Shown piece after piece: positions 45,285 through 54,471 of a stretch of 64,000 bases of DNA (its first letter is position 1; each line of letters opens with the position of its first letter). Made by a program: the position numbers and the translations under genes. This stretch comes from Chloracidobacterium sp. (GTDB lineage Bacteria > Acidobacteriota > Blastocatellia > Pyrinomonadales > Pyrinomonadaceae), in contig JADJJY010000001.1 in NCBI GenBank assembly GCA_016706275.1, positions 310,001 through 374,000 on the forward strand. The letters are read 5' to 3'. A model generated the notes under the pieces. That model did not search any database and was not told where the DNA came from. It saw only the letters and a list, made by a program, of their open reading frames with translations.

Positions 45285-46190
45285 CTAATTACCTTTGGGT
45301 TTACCGGTGTCTTTGACCAATATTTGCTCGAACCAGCCTACCGTCAACGCATTCGAGCGGGTCGCAGCTTCCTTCTGGAATCCATGGTCAGCGCCCTCCA
45401 TGGTGACGAAGTCGGATCGAACTCTGTTCTTCTGAAAAGCGTCATAAAGAATTTGGCTGTTGCTGATCGGAACCAACGTATCCTTATCGCCGTGAATGAG
45501 TAGCGTCGGCGGATCATCCGGTGTCACAAAAACGATCGGCGAATAGTCTGCCGCTTTCTCCTTCTCGAAGTTCAGGGCCGGGAATTTGGAAAGGATGCTG
45601 CCATCATTCGGAGCCCCCAGGCCGCGCGCAAGCGGACGCATGTCTACTGGCGGAAACCAGGCTACCACCGCCGCGACGCGATCGCTTTCCCTCATAAACT
45701 CTTCGGCCGCCTTAGGATCGCCGTTATCTGAGGCAGTGCCGATCATCAGGGAAAGATGGCCGCCCGCGCTACCGCCAAAGATGCCGAGGCGGTTTGGATC
45801 AACGCCCCACTTCCTGGCATTAAAGCGGACGTATCGAACCCCTCGCCGAACATCAGCCACGATCTCAGGGACCAAATACTTAGGGCTGCCCCCATGCCGT
45901 AGGGCGATCAGGGTAAATCCCTTATTAAGCAGCTCCTTGAGCAGATCACGCTCCGCCAGTTGCTCGGGAGGGCTATAGTTTGAGACGTAGCCGCCGCTAA
46001 CCACATAAATAACCGCCGCACCATTCGCGCCCGCCTTCGGCTTTATGACATCCATGGTCAGGGCCATACCGTCCTTATGGCCGTAAACGGCATCAGGAAA
46101 AATATCGAGTTTGGCTTGGGCTCTACCAGTCGTTATGAAGCAAACGGACAGGAGCAGCATCGGCAAAATTGAACTCTTGATCCTCATCAT
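45285..46190 (-). CDS. Secreted alpha/beta-hydrolase esterase (BD-FAE/acetyl-esterase-like)
   Basis: This 301-residue protein has a signal peptide (SSILPMLLLSVCFITTGRAQ). The alpha/beta hydrolase fold shows an oxyanion region (AVIYVVSGGYVSNYS), the nucleophile elbow GIFGGSAGGHLSLM, a likely Asp in LLIHGDKDTLVPISNS and the catalytic His in GADHGFQKEA. The layout resembles dienelactone/acetyl-esterase-like polysaccharide esterases (BD-FAE group). It is a single gene between purN and the rpmH promoter, not part of either operon by spacing. Confidence 0.85.
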   Translation of the reverse strand: MMRIKSSILPMLLLSVCFITTGRAQAKLDIFPDAVYGHKDGMALTMDVIKPKAGANGAAVIYVVSGGYVSNYSPPEQLAERDLLKELLNKGFTLIALRHGGSPKYLVPEIVADVRRGVRYVRFNARKWGVDPNRLGIFGGSAGGHLSLMIGTASDNGDPKAAEEFMRESDRVAAVVAWFPPVDMRPLARGLGAPNDGSILSKFPALNFEKEKAADYSPIVFVTPDDPPTLLIHGDKDTLVPISNSQILYDAFQKNRVRSDFVTMEGADHGFQKEAATRSNALTVGWFEQILVKDTGKPKGN

Positions 46191-46235
46191 ATCTCTCTCC
46201 TCAGGATAAATTGTTTTGGCCTACCATAGCACGAA

Positions 46236-46820
46236 TCAACTAAACATCGAAGCTTTCTGTTTGCAAACCAGATCTCTAACCGCTTCGACATAGACTGTGT
46301 GCTCTTGTTCAAGGATCCTTGCAGACAAAGTCTCACTGGTGTCGTCCTCCGATACCATGACCTCTCGTTGCAAGATGACCTCGCCGTGGTCCAGGAGTTC
46401 GTCGACGTAGTGGACGGTGCAGCCGGTTAACTTTGCACCGGCCTCTATGGCTTGGTGTTGGGCGTCGAGGCCGGGGAACGCGGGGAGCAGGCTCGGGTGG
46501 ATGTTGATGATCCGGTTGGGAAAAGCCTGAACAAAAGACGGCGAGAGAAGGCGCATGTAGCCAGCAAGGCAGACTAGTTCGACGCTACGTTTCTGCAACT
46601 CGCTAATGATCTCGGCATCGTGATCGACTCGCGAACGGCCATTTCGTTCAACGACTACTGTCTCAACGCCTCGCTCGCGAGCCTTTTCCAGCCCGGCAGC
46701 ATCTGCTTTGTCGCTGATAACCACCGTGACCTCAGCATCAGCGATCTCGCCGCTTTTTACAGCATCGACGATTGCGACCATGTTCGAGCCCCGGCCTGAG
46801 ATGAGTATTCCGATCTTCAT
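46236..46820 (-). CDS. purN: Phosphoribosylglycinamide formyltransferase PurN
   Basis: PurN is the third step of purine synthesis: it transfers formyl from 10-formyl-THF to GAR. The 194-residue protein contains GILISGRGSNMVAIVD. The active-site region is INIHPSLLPAFPGLDAQHQA, with His preceding the PSLLPAFPG loop. GCTVHYVDELLDHGEVILQR bears the catalytic Asp. It follows purM on the same strand, separated by a palindromic repeat. Confidence 0.96.
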   Translation of the reverse strand: MKIGILISGRGSNMVAIVDAVKSGEIADAEVTVVISDKADAAGLEKARERGVETVVVERNGRSRVDHDAEIISELQKRSVELVCLAGYMRLLSPSFVQAFPNRIINIHPSLLPAFPGLDAQHQAIEAGAKLTGCTVHYVDELLDHGEVILQREVMVSEDDTSETLSARILEQEHTVYVEAVRDLVCKQKASMFS

Positions 46821-46828
46821 AAGAGATT

Positions 46829-46900
46829 CACCACAGAGGCACGGAGATCACTGAGGATTTTATCCTTTTTCTTGTTCCTCTCTGTGCTCTCTGTGGCTAA
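46829..46900. repeat. Intergenic palindrome, CACAGAG-word copy between purM and purN
   Basis: The left arm has 9-nt words CCACAGAGG, CACGGAGAT and CACTGAGGA. The right arm (TTCCTCTCTGTGCTCTCTG then TGGCTAA) is its imperfect complement. The final CTA of the right arm is the complement of the purM stop codon (46897-46899), so the element abuts and overlaps coding sequence. Confidence 0.85.
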
Positions 46901-47922
46901 ATTATTCTTACGTCTTTTTTACCGTTCGCTATACGCCCAATTTCATGGCATTCGCCAAGATGTTTTTTGACTGCATCTTTGTCCGATTCAGTACAAACCA
47001 CAACCATCCCGATCCCCATATTAAATGTCCGAAACATCTCATGTGTTTCGACATTGCCGAGCCGCTGCATCATCCCAAATATTGGCAGCTCGGTCCACGT
47101 GCCGCGTTGTATTTCGACAGATACGCCGTCGGGCAAAATACGCGGGATGTTTTCGAGAAAGCCGCCGCCGGTGATGTGGACTAGGCCTTTGATCACACCG
47201 CTATCGAGCAGCGGGCCGATCTGCGGCAGAAAGCTGGCGTGCGTTGCAAGCAATGCTTCGCCGACGGTCGAGCCAAGTTCGTCGATGTACGAATCGGCAG
47301 CATAGCCGCCGATCTCGAAAAACAATTTACGTGCGAGCGAATAGCCGTTCGTCTGCAAACCGGTCGACGGTATGCCGAGAACAACATCGCCCGGCGTGAT
47401 CGACTTGCCATCGATGACCCGCTTTTTATCGACAACACCAACGATAAAACCCGCAAGGTCATATTCGCCCGGCGGATAAAAATCGGGCATCTCAGCCGTT
47501 TCGCCGCCAAGCAGTACACATCCGTTCTCGCGGCATGCTCTTGCCATCCCTTCGACGACCGACGCTGTAACATCTGGCTCAAGCTTTCCGGTCGCAAAAT
47601 AATCGAGGAAAAACAGCGGCCTTGCTCCCTGTACCAAAATGTCGTTGACACAATGATTTACCAGATCCGCACCGACCGTGTTGTGAATGCCGGTCTCAAA
47701 CGCCAGCTTGAGCTTTGTCCCGACGCCGTCCGCCGACGCGACCAGTATCGGCTCGGCCATATCCGGAAATGCCCCGGCAAACATCCCGCCAAAACTGCCG
47801 ATCTCGGTGAGCGTCCGCTCGTTAAACGTTGACCGAGCATACTCGCGGATCTTGTTAACGGCAAGGTTGGCGTTGTCGATCGAGACCCCGGCGTCTGCGT
47901 ATGAGATCGCTTTTTGTGTCAT
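46897..47922 (-). CDS. purM: Phosphoribosylformylglycinamidine cyclo-ligase PurM (AIR synthetase)
   Basis: PurM catalyses ATP-dependent ring closure of FGAM to AIR. The 341-residue protein shows ISYADAGVSIDNANLAVNKI, the FGGMFAG loop, VASADGVGTKLKLAFETG, and NCVNDILVQGARPLFFLDYF. GGETAEMPDFYPPGEYDLAGF and HITGGGFLENIPRILP follow. ATG 47922 is favoured because it overlaps the stop of the preceding gene as ATGA. An ATG at 47940 with AAAGGA upstream is possible. Confidence 0.96.
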   Translation of the reverse strand: MTQKAISYADAGVSIDNANLAVNKIREYARSTFNERTLTEIGSFGGMFAGAFPDMAEPILVASADGVGTKLKLAFETGIHNTVGADLVNHCVNDILVQGARPLFFLDYFATGKLEPDVTASVVEGMARACRENGCVLLGGETAEMPDFYPPGEYDLAGFIVGVVDKKRVIDGKSITPGDVVLGIPSTGLQTNGYSLARKLFFEIGGYAADSYIDELGSTVGEALLATHASFLPQIGPLLDSGVIKGLVHITGGGFLENIPRILPDGVSVEIQRGTWTELPIFGMMQRLGNVETHEMFRTFNMGIGMVVVCTESDKDAVKKHLGECHEIGRIANGKKDVRII

Positions 47923-48341
47923 TTTTTCACCACTTTCCATTCTATTCCTTTCACGCTCGCACACATCGGCCCGCCGTCTCGCCCGACACCATTAAATTCT
48001 GTCTGCAATACAGCGCTGTCATTTGTGACAACCGCCTGGATCTGATCACCGGTGATCGTCATCAGCGAAATTTTCGCCCGGCGTCCCCAGATAGAATGCT
48101 GATCGGCATACGTCCCGGAATTGACATAGACAAACCGTTCCACTTTCGGTCCCTGAGCATATTTGCCGAGGAAATTAGGTCTCGTTTCTGTCGTGTCAAC
48201 CGTAAGTTCAAAATCAAATACCAGTTGCTCCGCAGACTTAGAGTTTGGCGGCAAAAGCTCGTCCTTTCCCCGCTGCACCAACATCGCGACATTAGGCAGC
48301 GGATCCAAGACTTTTATCCTGATAGGAATTTGAAACTTCAT
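47919..48341 (-). CDS. DUF5990 family protein
   Basis: This 140-residue protein fits the DUF5990 pattern: IPIRIKVLDPLPNVAMLVQR-G, FDFELTVDTT, PNFLGKYAQGPKVERFVYVN and SGTYADQHSIWGRRAKISL. It has no signal or membrane segment. The function is unknown. Coupling to purM (4-bp ATGA overlap) may only reflect shared transcription. Confidence 0.75.
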   Translation of the reverse strand: MKFQIPIRIKVLDPLPNVAMLVQRGKDELLPPNSKSAEQLVFDFELTVDTTETRPNFLGKYAQGPKVERFVYVNSGTYADQHSIWGRRAKISLMTITGDQIQAVVTNDSAVLQTEFNGVGRDGGPMCASVKGIEWKVVKK

Positions 48342-48430
48342 TTAGTCAAAAACCAAATTATATCGTTTTCCTATTCGAAACTCATTGACCAATCCTCGTT
48401 TGCCGTTTAGGATTTCGGTAGGAGAAACTT

Positions 48431-48814
48431 ATGAGCTTTACCCTGATCGATCTCGGCAGCGAAAATTTTGAATTTTCGGCAAACGTCTGGAACTGGAAAG
48501 CCGCCCTCGAGGTCATCAAAAGCCTCGACATCGTCGGCGAAGGGGCGATCCGCCAAATGACCTACAACGCGACCGGCGTCAAGGTCGAAATGGAAGAAGC
48601 TCACGCTATCGGCACCCGTATCCGTGATGAGTTTTTGCCAAAGCTCGCTCCTAACAAACGCATCTTTGCCAATCTCTCGATAACCGCCGAACCCGACGAT
48701 ATGGCGATCCGCCGTGACGGCGACGAGCAATGGAAAAACTACAGCGTCACCCACGACTGGCTGGCAGAGTTTGCCGATTTCTGTCTCAAATCAAAAGGCT
48801 TTCAGGTCTTTTAA
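48431..48814 (+). CDS. Cytoplasmic protein of unknown function
   Basis: This 127-residue protein has no signal or membrane segment. It has a conserved-looking opening (DLGSENFEFSANVWNWKAAL, EVIKSLDIVGEGAIRQM) and ends with a helix (WLAEFADFCLKSKGFQVF). I do not recognise a family. A GGTAGGAG Shine-Dalgarno lies 7 bp before the ATG. It is divergent from the DUF5990-purM-purN operon and upstream of the ABC transporter genes, but a 67-bp gap makes co-transcription uncertain. Confidence 0.6.
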   Translation: MSFTLIDLGSENFEFSANVWNWKAALEVIKSLDIVGEGAIRQMTYNATGVKVEMEEAHAIGTRIRDEFLPKLAPNKRIFANLSITAEPDDMAIRRDGDEQWKNYSVTHDWLAEFADFCLKSKGFQVF

Positions 48815-48881
48815 CATTCTCACAGAACATTCCTGACCGACTGACGTAAGTGTATTCTTCCGGCGAACGAAGAAAACATTT

Positions 48882-49571
48882 ATGCTCGAAGTAAAAGATC
48901 TCTGTAAAACATACACCGGCGACGGCGTCGATTATACGGCACTGAAAAATGTCGATCTGCGGATCGATCAAGGCGATTGCCTCGCGATCGTCGGTAAATC
49001 CGGCAGCGGCAAATCGACGCTGATGCATCTGCTCGCCTGTCTCGACGTGCCGACCGCCGGGCAAGTATTTGTCGATGGCCGCGATGTTTCCGCCGTTTCG
49101 GAAAAGGAAAAGAATATCTTACGAAACGAAAAATTTGGCTTTGTCTTTCAGCAGTTTTTCCTGAACGGCCGCGAGACGGTCTTTGAAAATGTTGTCCTGC
49201 CGATGCGTATTCGCGGAGCTTCGGCCAATCAGATCTCCGCCGATGCCTCCGATGCGATCTCCGCCGTCGGGCTCGCCGATAAAAAACAAAAAAAAGCCAA
49301 GGATCTTTCGGGCGGCGAAAAACAGCGTGTCTGTATTGCCCGGGCTCTGGTCGGCAAGCCGCAAGTGATTTTTGCTGACGAGCCGACCGGTAATCTTGAT
49401 TCGACAACCGGGGCGGCGGTTGAAAAAATGCTCTTTGACCTAAACCGCGACGCCGGGATAACGCTCGTCATCGTCACCCACGACGACGATCTGGCAAAAC
49501 GCTGCGACCGTGTGATCGAGATGAAAGACGGGCAGATCGTGTCTGAAAAACGACGAGGTGAAACAATATGA
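48882..49571 (+). CDS. ABC transporter ATP-binding protein (LolD/MacB type)
   Basis: This 229-residue ATPase has Walker A AIVGKSGSGKSTLMHLLAC and Q-loop FVFQQFFLNGRETVFENV. The signature is DLSGGEKQRVCIARALV, Walker B is PQVIFADEPTGNLDS, and the H-loop is IVTHDDDLAKRCD. The insert pattern belongs to the LolCDE/MacB family of mechanotransmission ABC systems. The permease gene overlaps its stop by 4 bp (ATGA). Confidence 0.95.
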   Translation: MLEVKDLCKTYTGDGVDYTALKNVDLRIDQGDCLAIVGKSGSGKSTLMHLLACLDVPTAGQVFVDGRDVSAVSEKEKNILRNEKFGFVFQQFFLNGRETVFENVVLPMRIRGASANQISADASDAISAVGLADKKQKKAKDLSGGEKQRVCIARALVGKPQVIFADEPTGNLDSTTGAAVEKMLFDLNRDAGITLVIVTHDDDLAKRCDRVIEMKDGQIVSEKRRGETI

Positions 49572-50848
49572 AAACCTGGGACATGATCCGCATCGCCAAC
49601 CGCAATCTTTTTCGCAATAAACTAAGGACGTTTTTGACCGTCGCCGCGATCTTTGTCGGCTCATTTACACTGACGATGACCAACGGCCTCGGCGACGGTA
49701 TGCGCAATTATGTCGAGAGCCAGGTCAAAAATATCGAGAGCGACCGCGTCATAATGGTACGCAAAAAGTTTGACAAACCGGTCGGCGGCCCGCGTGCCGG
49801 AGCCCCTGAGGAATACAAAGAATCTCCGCAAGAGGGCGATGGCGAGGACGATTTTGACCCAAACACAATGCTGCTCACCGTCCCGCAGATGGAATCCGCG
49901 GTTCGCGGCATCGACGGAGTAAAAAGCATCACGCCTCGTTATTCGCTACAGGGACAATACATCACTGTTGACGGGACCAAAAAGTACAAGCTTGAGCTAG
50001 GCGTGCTGTCCGAGGGCATCACGCAAAAGACCGAGGCCGGCAAAACTATCAACGGCGACGGCCAGATCGTCATCCCGCTCGGGCTCTCCCGCGAAATCGA
50101 TCCAAACATCGAAAACCTGATCGGCAAAACGGCGACAATCGGCTACAAAGCCGCAAACGGCGAGATGAAAACCCTGCCGCTACAGCTCGTCGGCGTCGCG
50201 ACCAAAGGGTTTATGACCAATTACAATTCGTTTGTCGATACGGCCACCGCCCGGCTGATCCATTCGGCCCAACGCACCGGCGAAGGCGTCGATAAATTTA
50301 CCGGCTTTACCGTCCAGATGGCGACCGCCGAGGCCGCGAAGATCGACGCGGTCAAGAAAAAACTGGGCGAAAACGGATTTGAGGCAGACACCATCGCCGA
50401 CACTCAAAAACGAACCTACGACGCGATCGGTATCTTTAAGACAGGCATGAGCCTTTTCGCTCTCGTCGCTCTGCTTGCAGCGTCTTTTGGCATTATCAAT
50501 ACGCTCGTCATTGCCGTTCTCGAACGCACAAAAGAGATCGGCCTGCAAAAAGCTCTCGGCATGGGCCGCGCAAAGATCTTTGCTATCTTTTCACTCGAAT
50601 CTGTTCTGATCGGTTTTTGGGGTGCTCTCTTAGGAACGCTCGGCGGCATCGCCGTCGGCTTGATCGCAAACAAGGTACTGCTCACGGCATATGCCGAGTC
50701 ATTCGAAGGCTTCAGCCTATTCGCATTTACCTTGCCCTCGATCGCAACGGTTATGCTGCTGGTGTCTGGGGTCGCTTTCGTCGCAGGAGTATTACCGGCA
50801 TACCGCGCCAGCCGTCTAAACCCTATCGATTCGCTGCGGTACGAATAA
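49568..50848 (+). CDS. ABC transporter permease (MacB/FtsX type)
   Basis: This 426-residue protein has one N-terminal helix (LRTFLTVAAIFVGSFTLTMT) and a periplasmic MacB-core domain (about 45-270). Three C-terminal helices form the FtsX domain (MSLFALVALLAASFGIINTL, RTKEIGLQKALGMGRAKIFA, GVAFVAGVLPAYRASRLNPI). With its ATPase it would extract or extrude lipoproteins, peptides or antibiotics. No adaptor (MacA-like) gene is adjacent. Confidence 0.93.
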   Translation: MKTWDMIRIANRNLFRNKLRTFLTVAAIFVGSFTLTMTNGLGDGMRNYVESQVKNIESDRVIMVRKKFDKPVGGPRAGAPEEYKESPQEGDGEDDFDPNTMLLTVPQMESAVRGIDGVKSITPRYSLQGQYITVDGTKKYKLELGVLSEGITQKTEAGKTINGDGQIVIPLGLSREIDPNIENLIGKTATIGYKAANGEMKTLPLQLVGVATKGFMTNYNSFVDTATARLIHSAQRTGEGVDKFTGFTVQMATAEAAKIDAVKKKLGENGFEADTIADTQKRTYDAIGIFKTGMSLFALVALLAASFGIINTLVIAVLERTKEIGLQKALGMGRAKIFAIFSLESVLIGFWGALLGTLGGIAVGLIANKVLLTAYAESFEGFSLFAFTLPSIATVMLLVSGVAFVAGVLPAYRASRLNPIDSLRYE

Positions 50849-50898
50849 CTCCCCGGTCACTCGCCAGTCGAACTATTAACGGTTCCTTAATAGTTGCC

Positions 50899-52635
50899 TT
50901 ATTCCGGGATCCCGACTCGTTTGACCAATTCCTTAAATCGCGGGTCGTCTCGCACGAAGTCCCAGGTTTTAGTGACCTTTAGGTCGAGCATCCTTTCGTC
51001 ACGCTCGTCATACGCTTTGTTCAGATATTCGATCGTCTTATCTTTGTCTTTGCCCAAAGAATATGCAATGGCATAATTCATCGCCTTAACATATCCGTTT
51101 GGGTCTTCCGCCTGTTTGGCATTCAGTTCTTCGAGGCGTATTTCCTGACGTATTCGCTGAAAGCCGTCCCAGCCGCCTTTTTCGTAGGCTGACTTTAATT
51201 TCGCAATATTTTCGGGTTTGAAATCTTTGTTCGCCTTCGCAGCAAGCAGGAATTCTTCGACAGCCTGATCATATTTGCCTTGAGCGGCATAGATCGAACT
51301 GTTTAAAGAATGAAAAAATGTTGAATTGGGAAATAGCTCACTAACTTTTTTTGTCTGCAAAAGTGCTTCGTCATATCGTCCGAGACGGTAAAGATGAATC
51401 GCCATCCAATTATTGATAACCAACGAAAACGGGTCGAGTTCGAGGCCTTTGGTTATTTCTTTCGTTGCTTCGTCGTTTCTGTTGCTTACAGACAATAGTT
51501 CGCTATACCACTGTCGAGCCGATGCGTAATTTGGATCGAGTTCGATCGCCCGTTTGAATGATTTTTCTGCACCTTCAAAATCATATTCATAATCAAAAAG
51601 GATTTTTGCCAGTGATGTGTGGGCTTCCGCCAAGTTCGGATCAAGTTCGAGAGCCCTGAGTGCCGCTTGCTTGGCTTGGGGGCGATAATCTTTCGGTCTG
51701 AAATCGCCATTGTTGGGAAACAAATTAAGAGTATCGGCTAATCCGCTGTAAGCCAGTGCATAGTTCGGGTCTTTTTCGATGGCTTGTTTGAAAAAAACGA
51801 TCGCCTTTTCAAGTTCCTTTGCCTCACGTTTGTTCCAATGATAACGACCTTGCAGATAAAGCTGATAGGCTTCGTTGTTGTCGGTGTATTTCTTCGCCAG
51901 CTTTTGCTCGCTTTCGCCCGACAGTTTTAGTTGCAGTTTTTGAGTGATCGTCGACGCCATCTCACGCTGGGTAACCAACAGGTCCGCCATCTTTCGATCG
52001 TATTGCTCGGCCCATATCAATTTTTTGGTGCGAGAGTCGATCAACTGCACGCTTATCGAAAGATCATCTCCGCGCTGAGTCAATCGGCCCGACATGATCG
52101 CATCGACCTCAAGTTCCTTTGCGATCTGGGCAACATCGGTCGCCGAACCCTTGTATCTCATAACCGAGCTGGTCGGGCTCACCTTTAGATTAGGAAGTTG
52201 AGAAAGTCGGTAGATCAGCGAATCGGCCAAACCATCAGAGAGGTATTCCGTATCCGCATTTGCACTCCGGTTCTCAAACGGGAGCACCGCGATCGAATTG
52301 ATCTGCTCGGCATTTGTAGAATTTATGTATCGATATCCGAAAAACCCGCCAACGGCAAGTATCAAGACTGTAACTGCTAAAACTGCCAACTGCCGCTGCT
52401 TACTGCCTACTTTCCTCAGAGGCTCCGCCTCCGCTCCGGTGCGAAGTATAGCCGTCGCGTCAGTAGTATTGATCTGTGCACGAGTTGGGGCCTCGCCCGG
52501 AGCCGCCGTCGAGTGCAGGATCGCGGTCGCCGGCTCGTCCATCGACGCGGGGCCGTAGAGAAGCTCCGATCCGTCATCAAGACAGAACATCATCGTATTG
52601 TCGTATTCACGACCGCATTGCGGGCATCGTTTCAT
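50899..52635 (-). CDS. Zinc-ribbon/TolB-like/TPR membrane protein, copy A
   Basis: The 578 residues divide into four parts. First is an N-terminal zinc ribbon (MKRCPQCGREYDNTMMFCLD). Second is a Thr/Ala-rich cytosolic linker with the DEPATAILHSTAAPGEAPTR motif and one transmembrane helix (LAVLAVTVLILAVGGFFGYR). Third is a TolB-N/FlgO-like module (SIAVLPFENRSANADTEYLS, DAIMSGRLTQRGDDLSISVQ). Fourth are about eight TPRs. This architecture recalls adenylate-cyclase-like or stress-sensor proteins of Acidobacteria without a catalytic domain. The next gene upstream is a paralog 7 bp away. Confidence 0.85.
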   Translation of the reverse strand: MKRCPQCGREYDNTMMFCLDDGSELLYGPASMDEPATAILHSTAAPGEAPTRAQINTTDATAILRTGAEAEPLRKVGSKQRQLAVLAVTVLILAVGGFFGYRYINSTNAEQINSIAVLPFENRSANADTEYLSDGLADSLIYRLSQLPNLKVSPTSSVMRYKGSATDVAQIAKELEVDAIMSGRLTQRGDDLSISVQLIDSRTKKLIWAEQYDRKMADLLVTQREMASTITQKLQLKLSGESEQKLAKKYTDNNEAYQLYLQGRYHWNKREAKELEKAIVFFKQAIEKDPNYALAYSGLADTLNLFPNNGDFRPKDYRPQAKQAALRALELDPNLAEAHTSLAKILFDYEYDFEGAEKSFKRAIELDPNYASARQWYSELLSVSNRNDEATKEITKGLELDPFSLVINNWMAIHLYRLGRYDEALLQTKKVSELFPNSTFFHSLNSSIYAAQGKYDQAVEEFLLAAKANKDFKPENIAKLKSAYEKGGWDGFQRIRQEIRLEELNAKQAEDPNGYVKAMNYAIAYSLGKDKDKTIEYLNKAYDERDERMLDLKVTKTWDFVRDDPRFKELVKRVGIPE

Positions 52636-52642
52636 AAGCTTC

Positions 52643-54343
52643 TTATTCCGGCAAACCCATCCGTTTCAGCAGATCCTTGTATCGCGGGTCGTCGCGGAGA
52701 GATTCAAATGGGATCGCCCACCGGATATTTGAAATATTGCCCGATTTGGTCTGAATGTCTTTTTCCAACCATTCAAATGCCTTGTCTTTGTCAGCCAAGC
52801 CCGCATACACGCCGGCGACGTAAAATCCATTTGATTCCTTACTCGCATATTTTTCCTCTAATTCTTTGGCAATGGCGTTTGCTTCCGCACGTTTTCCCGT
52901 AACGCCGTATCCATAACCCAACTCCGAAAGACCTACATCTCTGTTACTCAGTTCGACTGCCTTTTCCAGATTTGTGATGGCTTCGGTGGTGCGTCCTTTT
53001 TTTAGATATGAGAGTCCCAAGATGACATAGGAATATGAAAAATTCGGATCAAGTTCAATCAATTTGAGAGAGTTTTCAATGCTCGCATCATAATCTTTTT
53101 GAATCAGATAAACCGTCGAAAGATTGCTGTTGATCGGACTTGAGAGCGGGTCAAGTTCCTTTGCCCGCTTGATCATCAAAGCTACCTCATCGAACCGCCC
53201 AAGATCTCTGAGGAGAAGCGAATGCCATTGATACGCGGTTGCGTAATTTGGGTTAAGTTCGATAGCCCTCTTGTATTCCTGCTCAGCTTCCGCCCATTTC
53301 CACAACTTTTGATAAATCAATCCCAGTGATGCGTGTGGTTCGCCCAATTGATCGTCAATGGCTATCGCACGCTCGGCATAAGCCTTCGCTTGCGGCAATG
53401 CTTCGCTTAGCGGAGTCCCCGTGAGGTTATTCAAGATAGCGTAACAATCGGCAAGACCGACGTAAGCGAGTGCATAATTCGGATCACGGTCGGTTGCAAT
53501 CTTGAATTGCTCAATCGCTTTTTTGAGGTTTTCCGCCGTCCGCCGGTTCCAGTAATATCGTCCTTTCAAATACGCCTGATACGCTTCGGGATTGACGGTT
53601 GAAGCTTTGGCAACTTTGGCTTCGTCCGCCCCCGAAAGTTTTAATTTGAGTTTGGTCGAAACATCTTTGGCAATCTCGCTTTGTAGGGAAACGATGTCGG
53701 ATTGCTTGCGTTGATAGCTTTCCGTCCAAAGCACTTTGTCGTTTTTGACATCGACCAATTCCAAACTAAGCGTCAATTGGTCGCCGCGTTGGATCACTCT
53801 GCCGTTCAATATCGCTTCGACATTAAGTTCTTTGCCGATAGTTTTCATATCGGTATCTTTGCCTTTGTAACGAAAGACCGACGAACGCGGTTTGACATTC
53901 AGATTTGGCAGCTCCGACAAACTCTTGATGAGCGTCTCCGTCATTCCATCGCTCAAATATTCAACATCCGCATTCCCGCTCTCATTAACAAACGGCATGA
54001 CGGCGATCGATTCGATCTGTTTGGCAGGCGTGACGTATCGATATCCGAAAAATCCGCCGAGGATGATGACCGCAAGGGCGAGCGGAGCGAACAACAGACG
54101 TTTATCGAACCCGCGAGGCTTAGGAGTAACATCGCCCGTCCCGCTCGGCAAGATCGCCGTCTGGTCCGTTATCTGAATCTGCGCACGAGTCGGTGCCTCG
54201 CCGGGAGCCGCCGTCGTGTGCAAGATCGCCGTCGCCGGCTCGTCCATCGACGCCGGGCCAAAGAGCAACTCCGATCCGTCATCGAGACAGAAGCTCATCG
54301 AATCGTCGTTGTAATCTCTCCCACATTCAGGGCATCGTTTCAT
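52643..54343 (-). CDS. Zinc-ribbon/TolB-like/TPR membrane protein, copy B
   Basis: A 566-residue paralog of the next gene with the same order: zinc ribbon (MKRCPECGRDYNDDSMSFCL), linker with DEPATAILHTTAAPGEAPTR, transmembrane helix (LFAPLALAVIILGGFFGYRY), TolB-like module (SIAVMPFVNESGNADVEYLS, EAILNGRVIQRGDQLTLSLE) and TPRs. The ATG at 54343 begins the zinc ribbon; an in-frame ATG further upstream (54466) would add an unrelated basic segment. Sequence divergence is moderate, so the duplication is old. Confidence 0.85.
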   Translation of the reverse strand: MKRCPECGRDYNDDSMSFCLDDGSELLFGPASMDEPATAILHTTAAPGEAPTRAQIQITDQTAILPSGTGDVTPKPRGFDKRLLFAPLALAVIILGGFFGYRYVTPAKQIESIAVMPFVNESGNADVEYLSDGMTETLIKSLSELPNLNVKPRSSVFRYKGKDTDMKTIGKELNVEAILNGRVIQRGDQLTLSLELVDVKNDKVLWTESYQRKQSDIVSLQSEIAKDVSTKLKLKLSGADEAKVAKASTVNPEAYQAYLKGRYYWNRRTAENLKKAIEQFKIATDRDPNYALAYVGLADCYAILNNLTGTPLSEALPQAKAYAERAIAIDDQLGEPHASLGLIYQKLWKWAEAEQEYKRAIELNPNYATAYQWHSLLLRDLGRFDEVALMIKRAKELDPLSSPINSNLSTVYLIQKDYDASIENSLKLIELDPNFSYSYVILGLSYLKKGRTTEAITNLEKAVELSNRDVGLSELGYGYGVTGKRAEANAIAKELEEKYASKESNGFYVAGVYAGLADKDKAFEWLEKDIQTKSGNISNIRWAIPFESLRDDPRYKDLLKRMGLPE

Positions 54344-54471
54344 AAGCGTTTGATTGGTTTGCCGAAAGTATAACACGGCGTGCAATAGGCATCTTGCGAT
54401 TTTTACTCGCTTTTTTGATTGAACCCGGCGGTCAATTTGCGTTAAGGTATGCGTATCTCGAGGCATAAATT

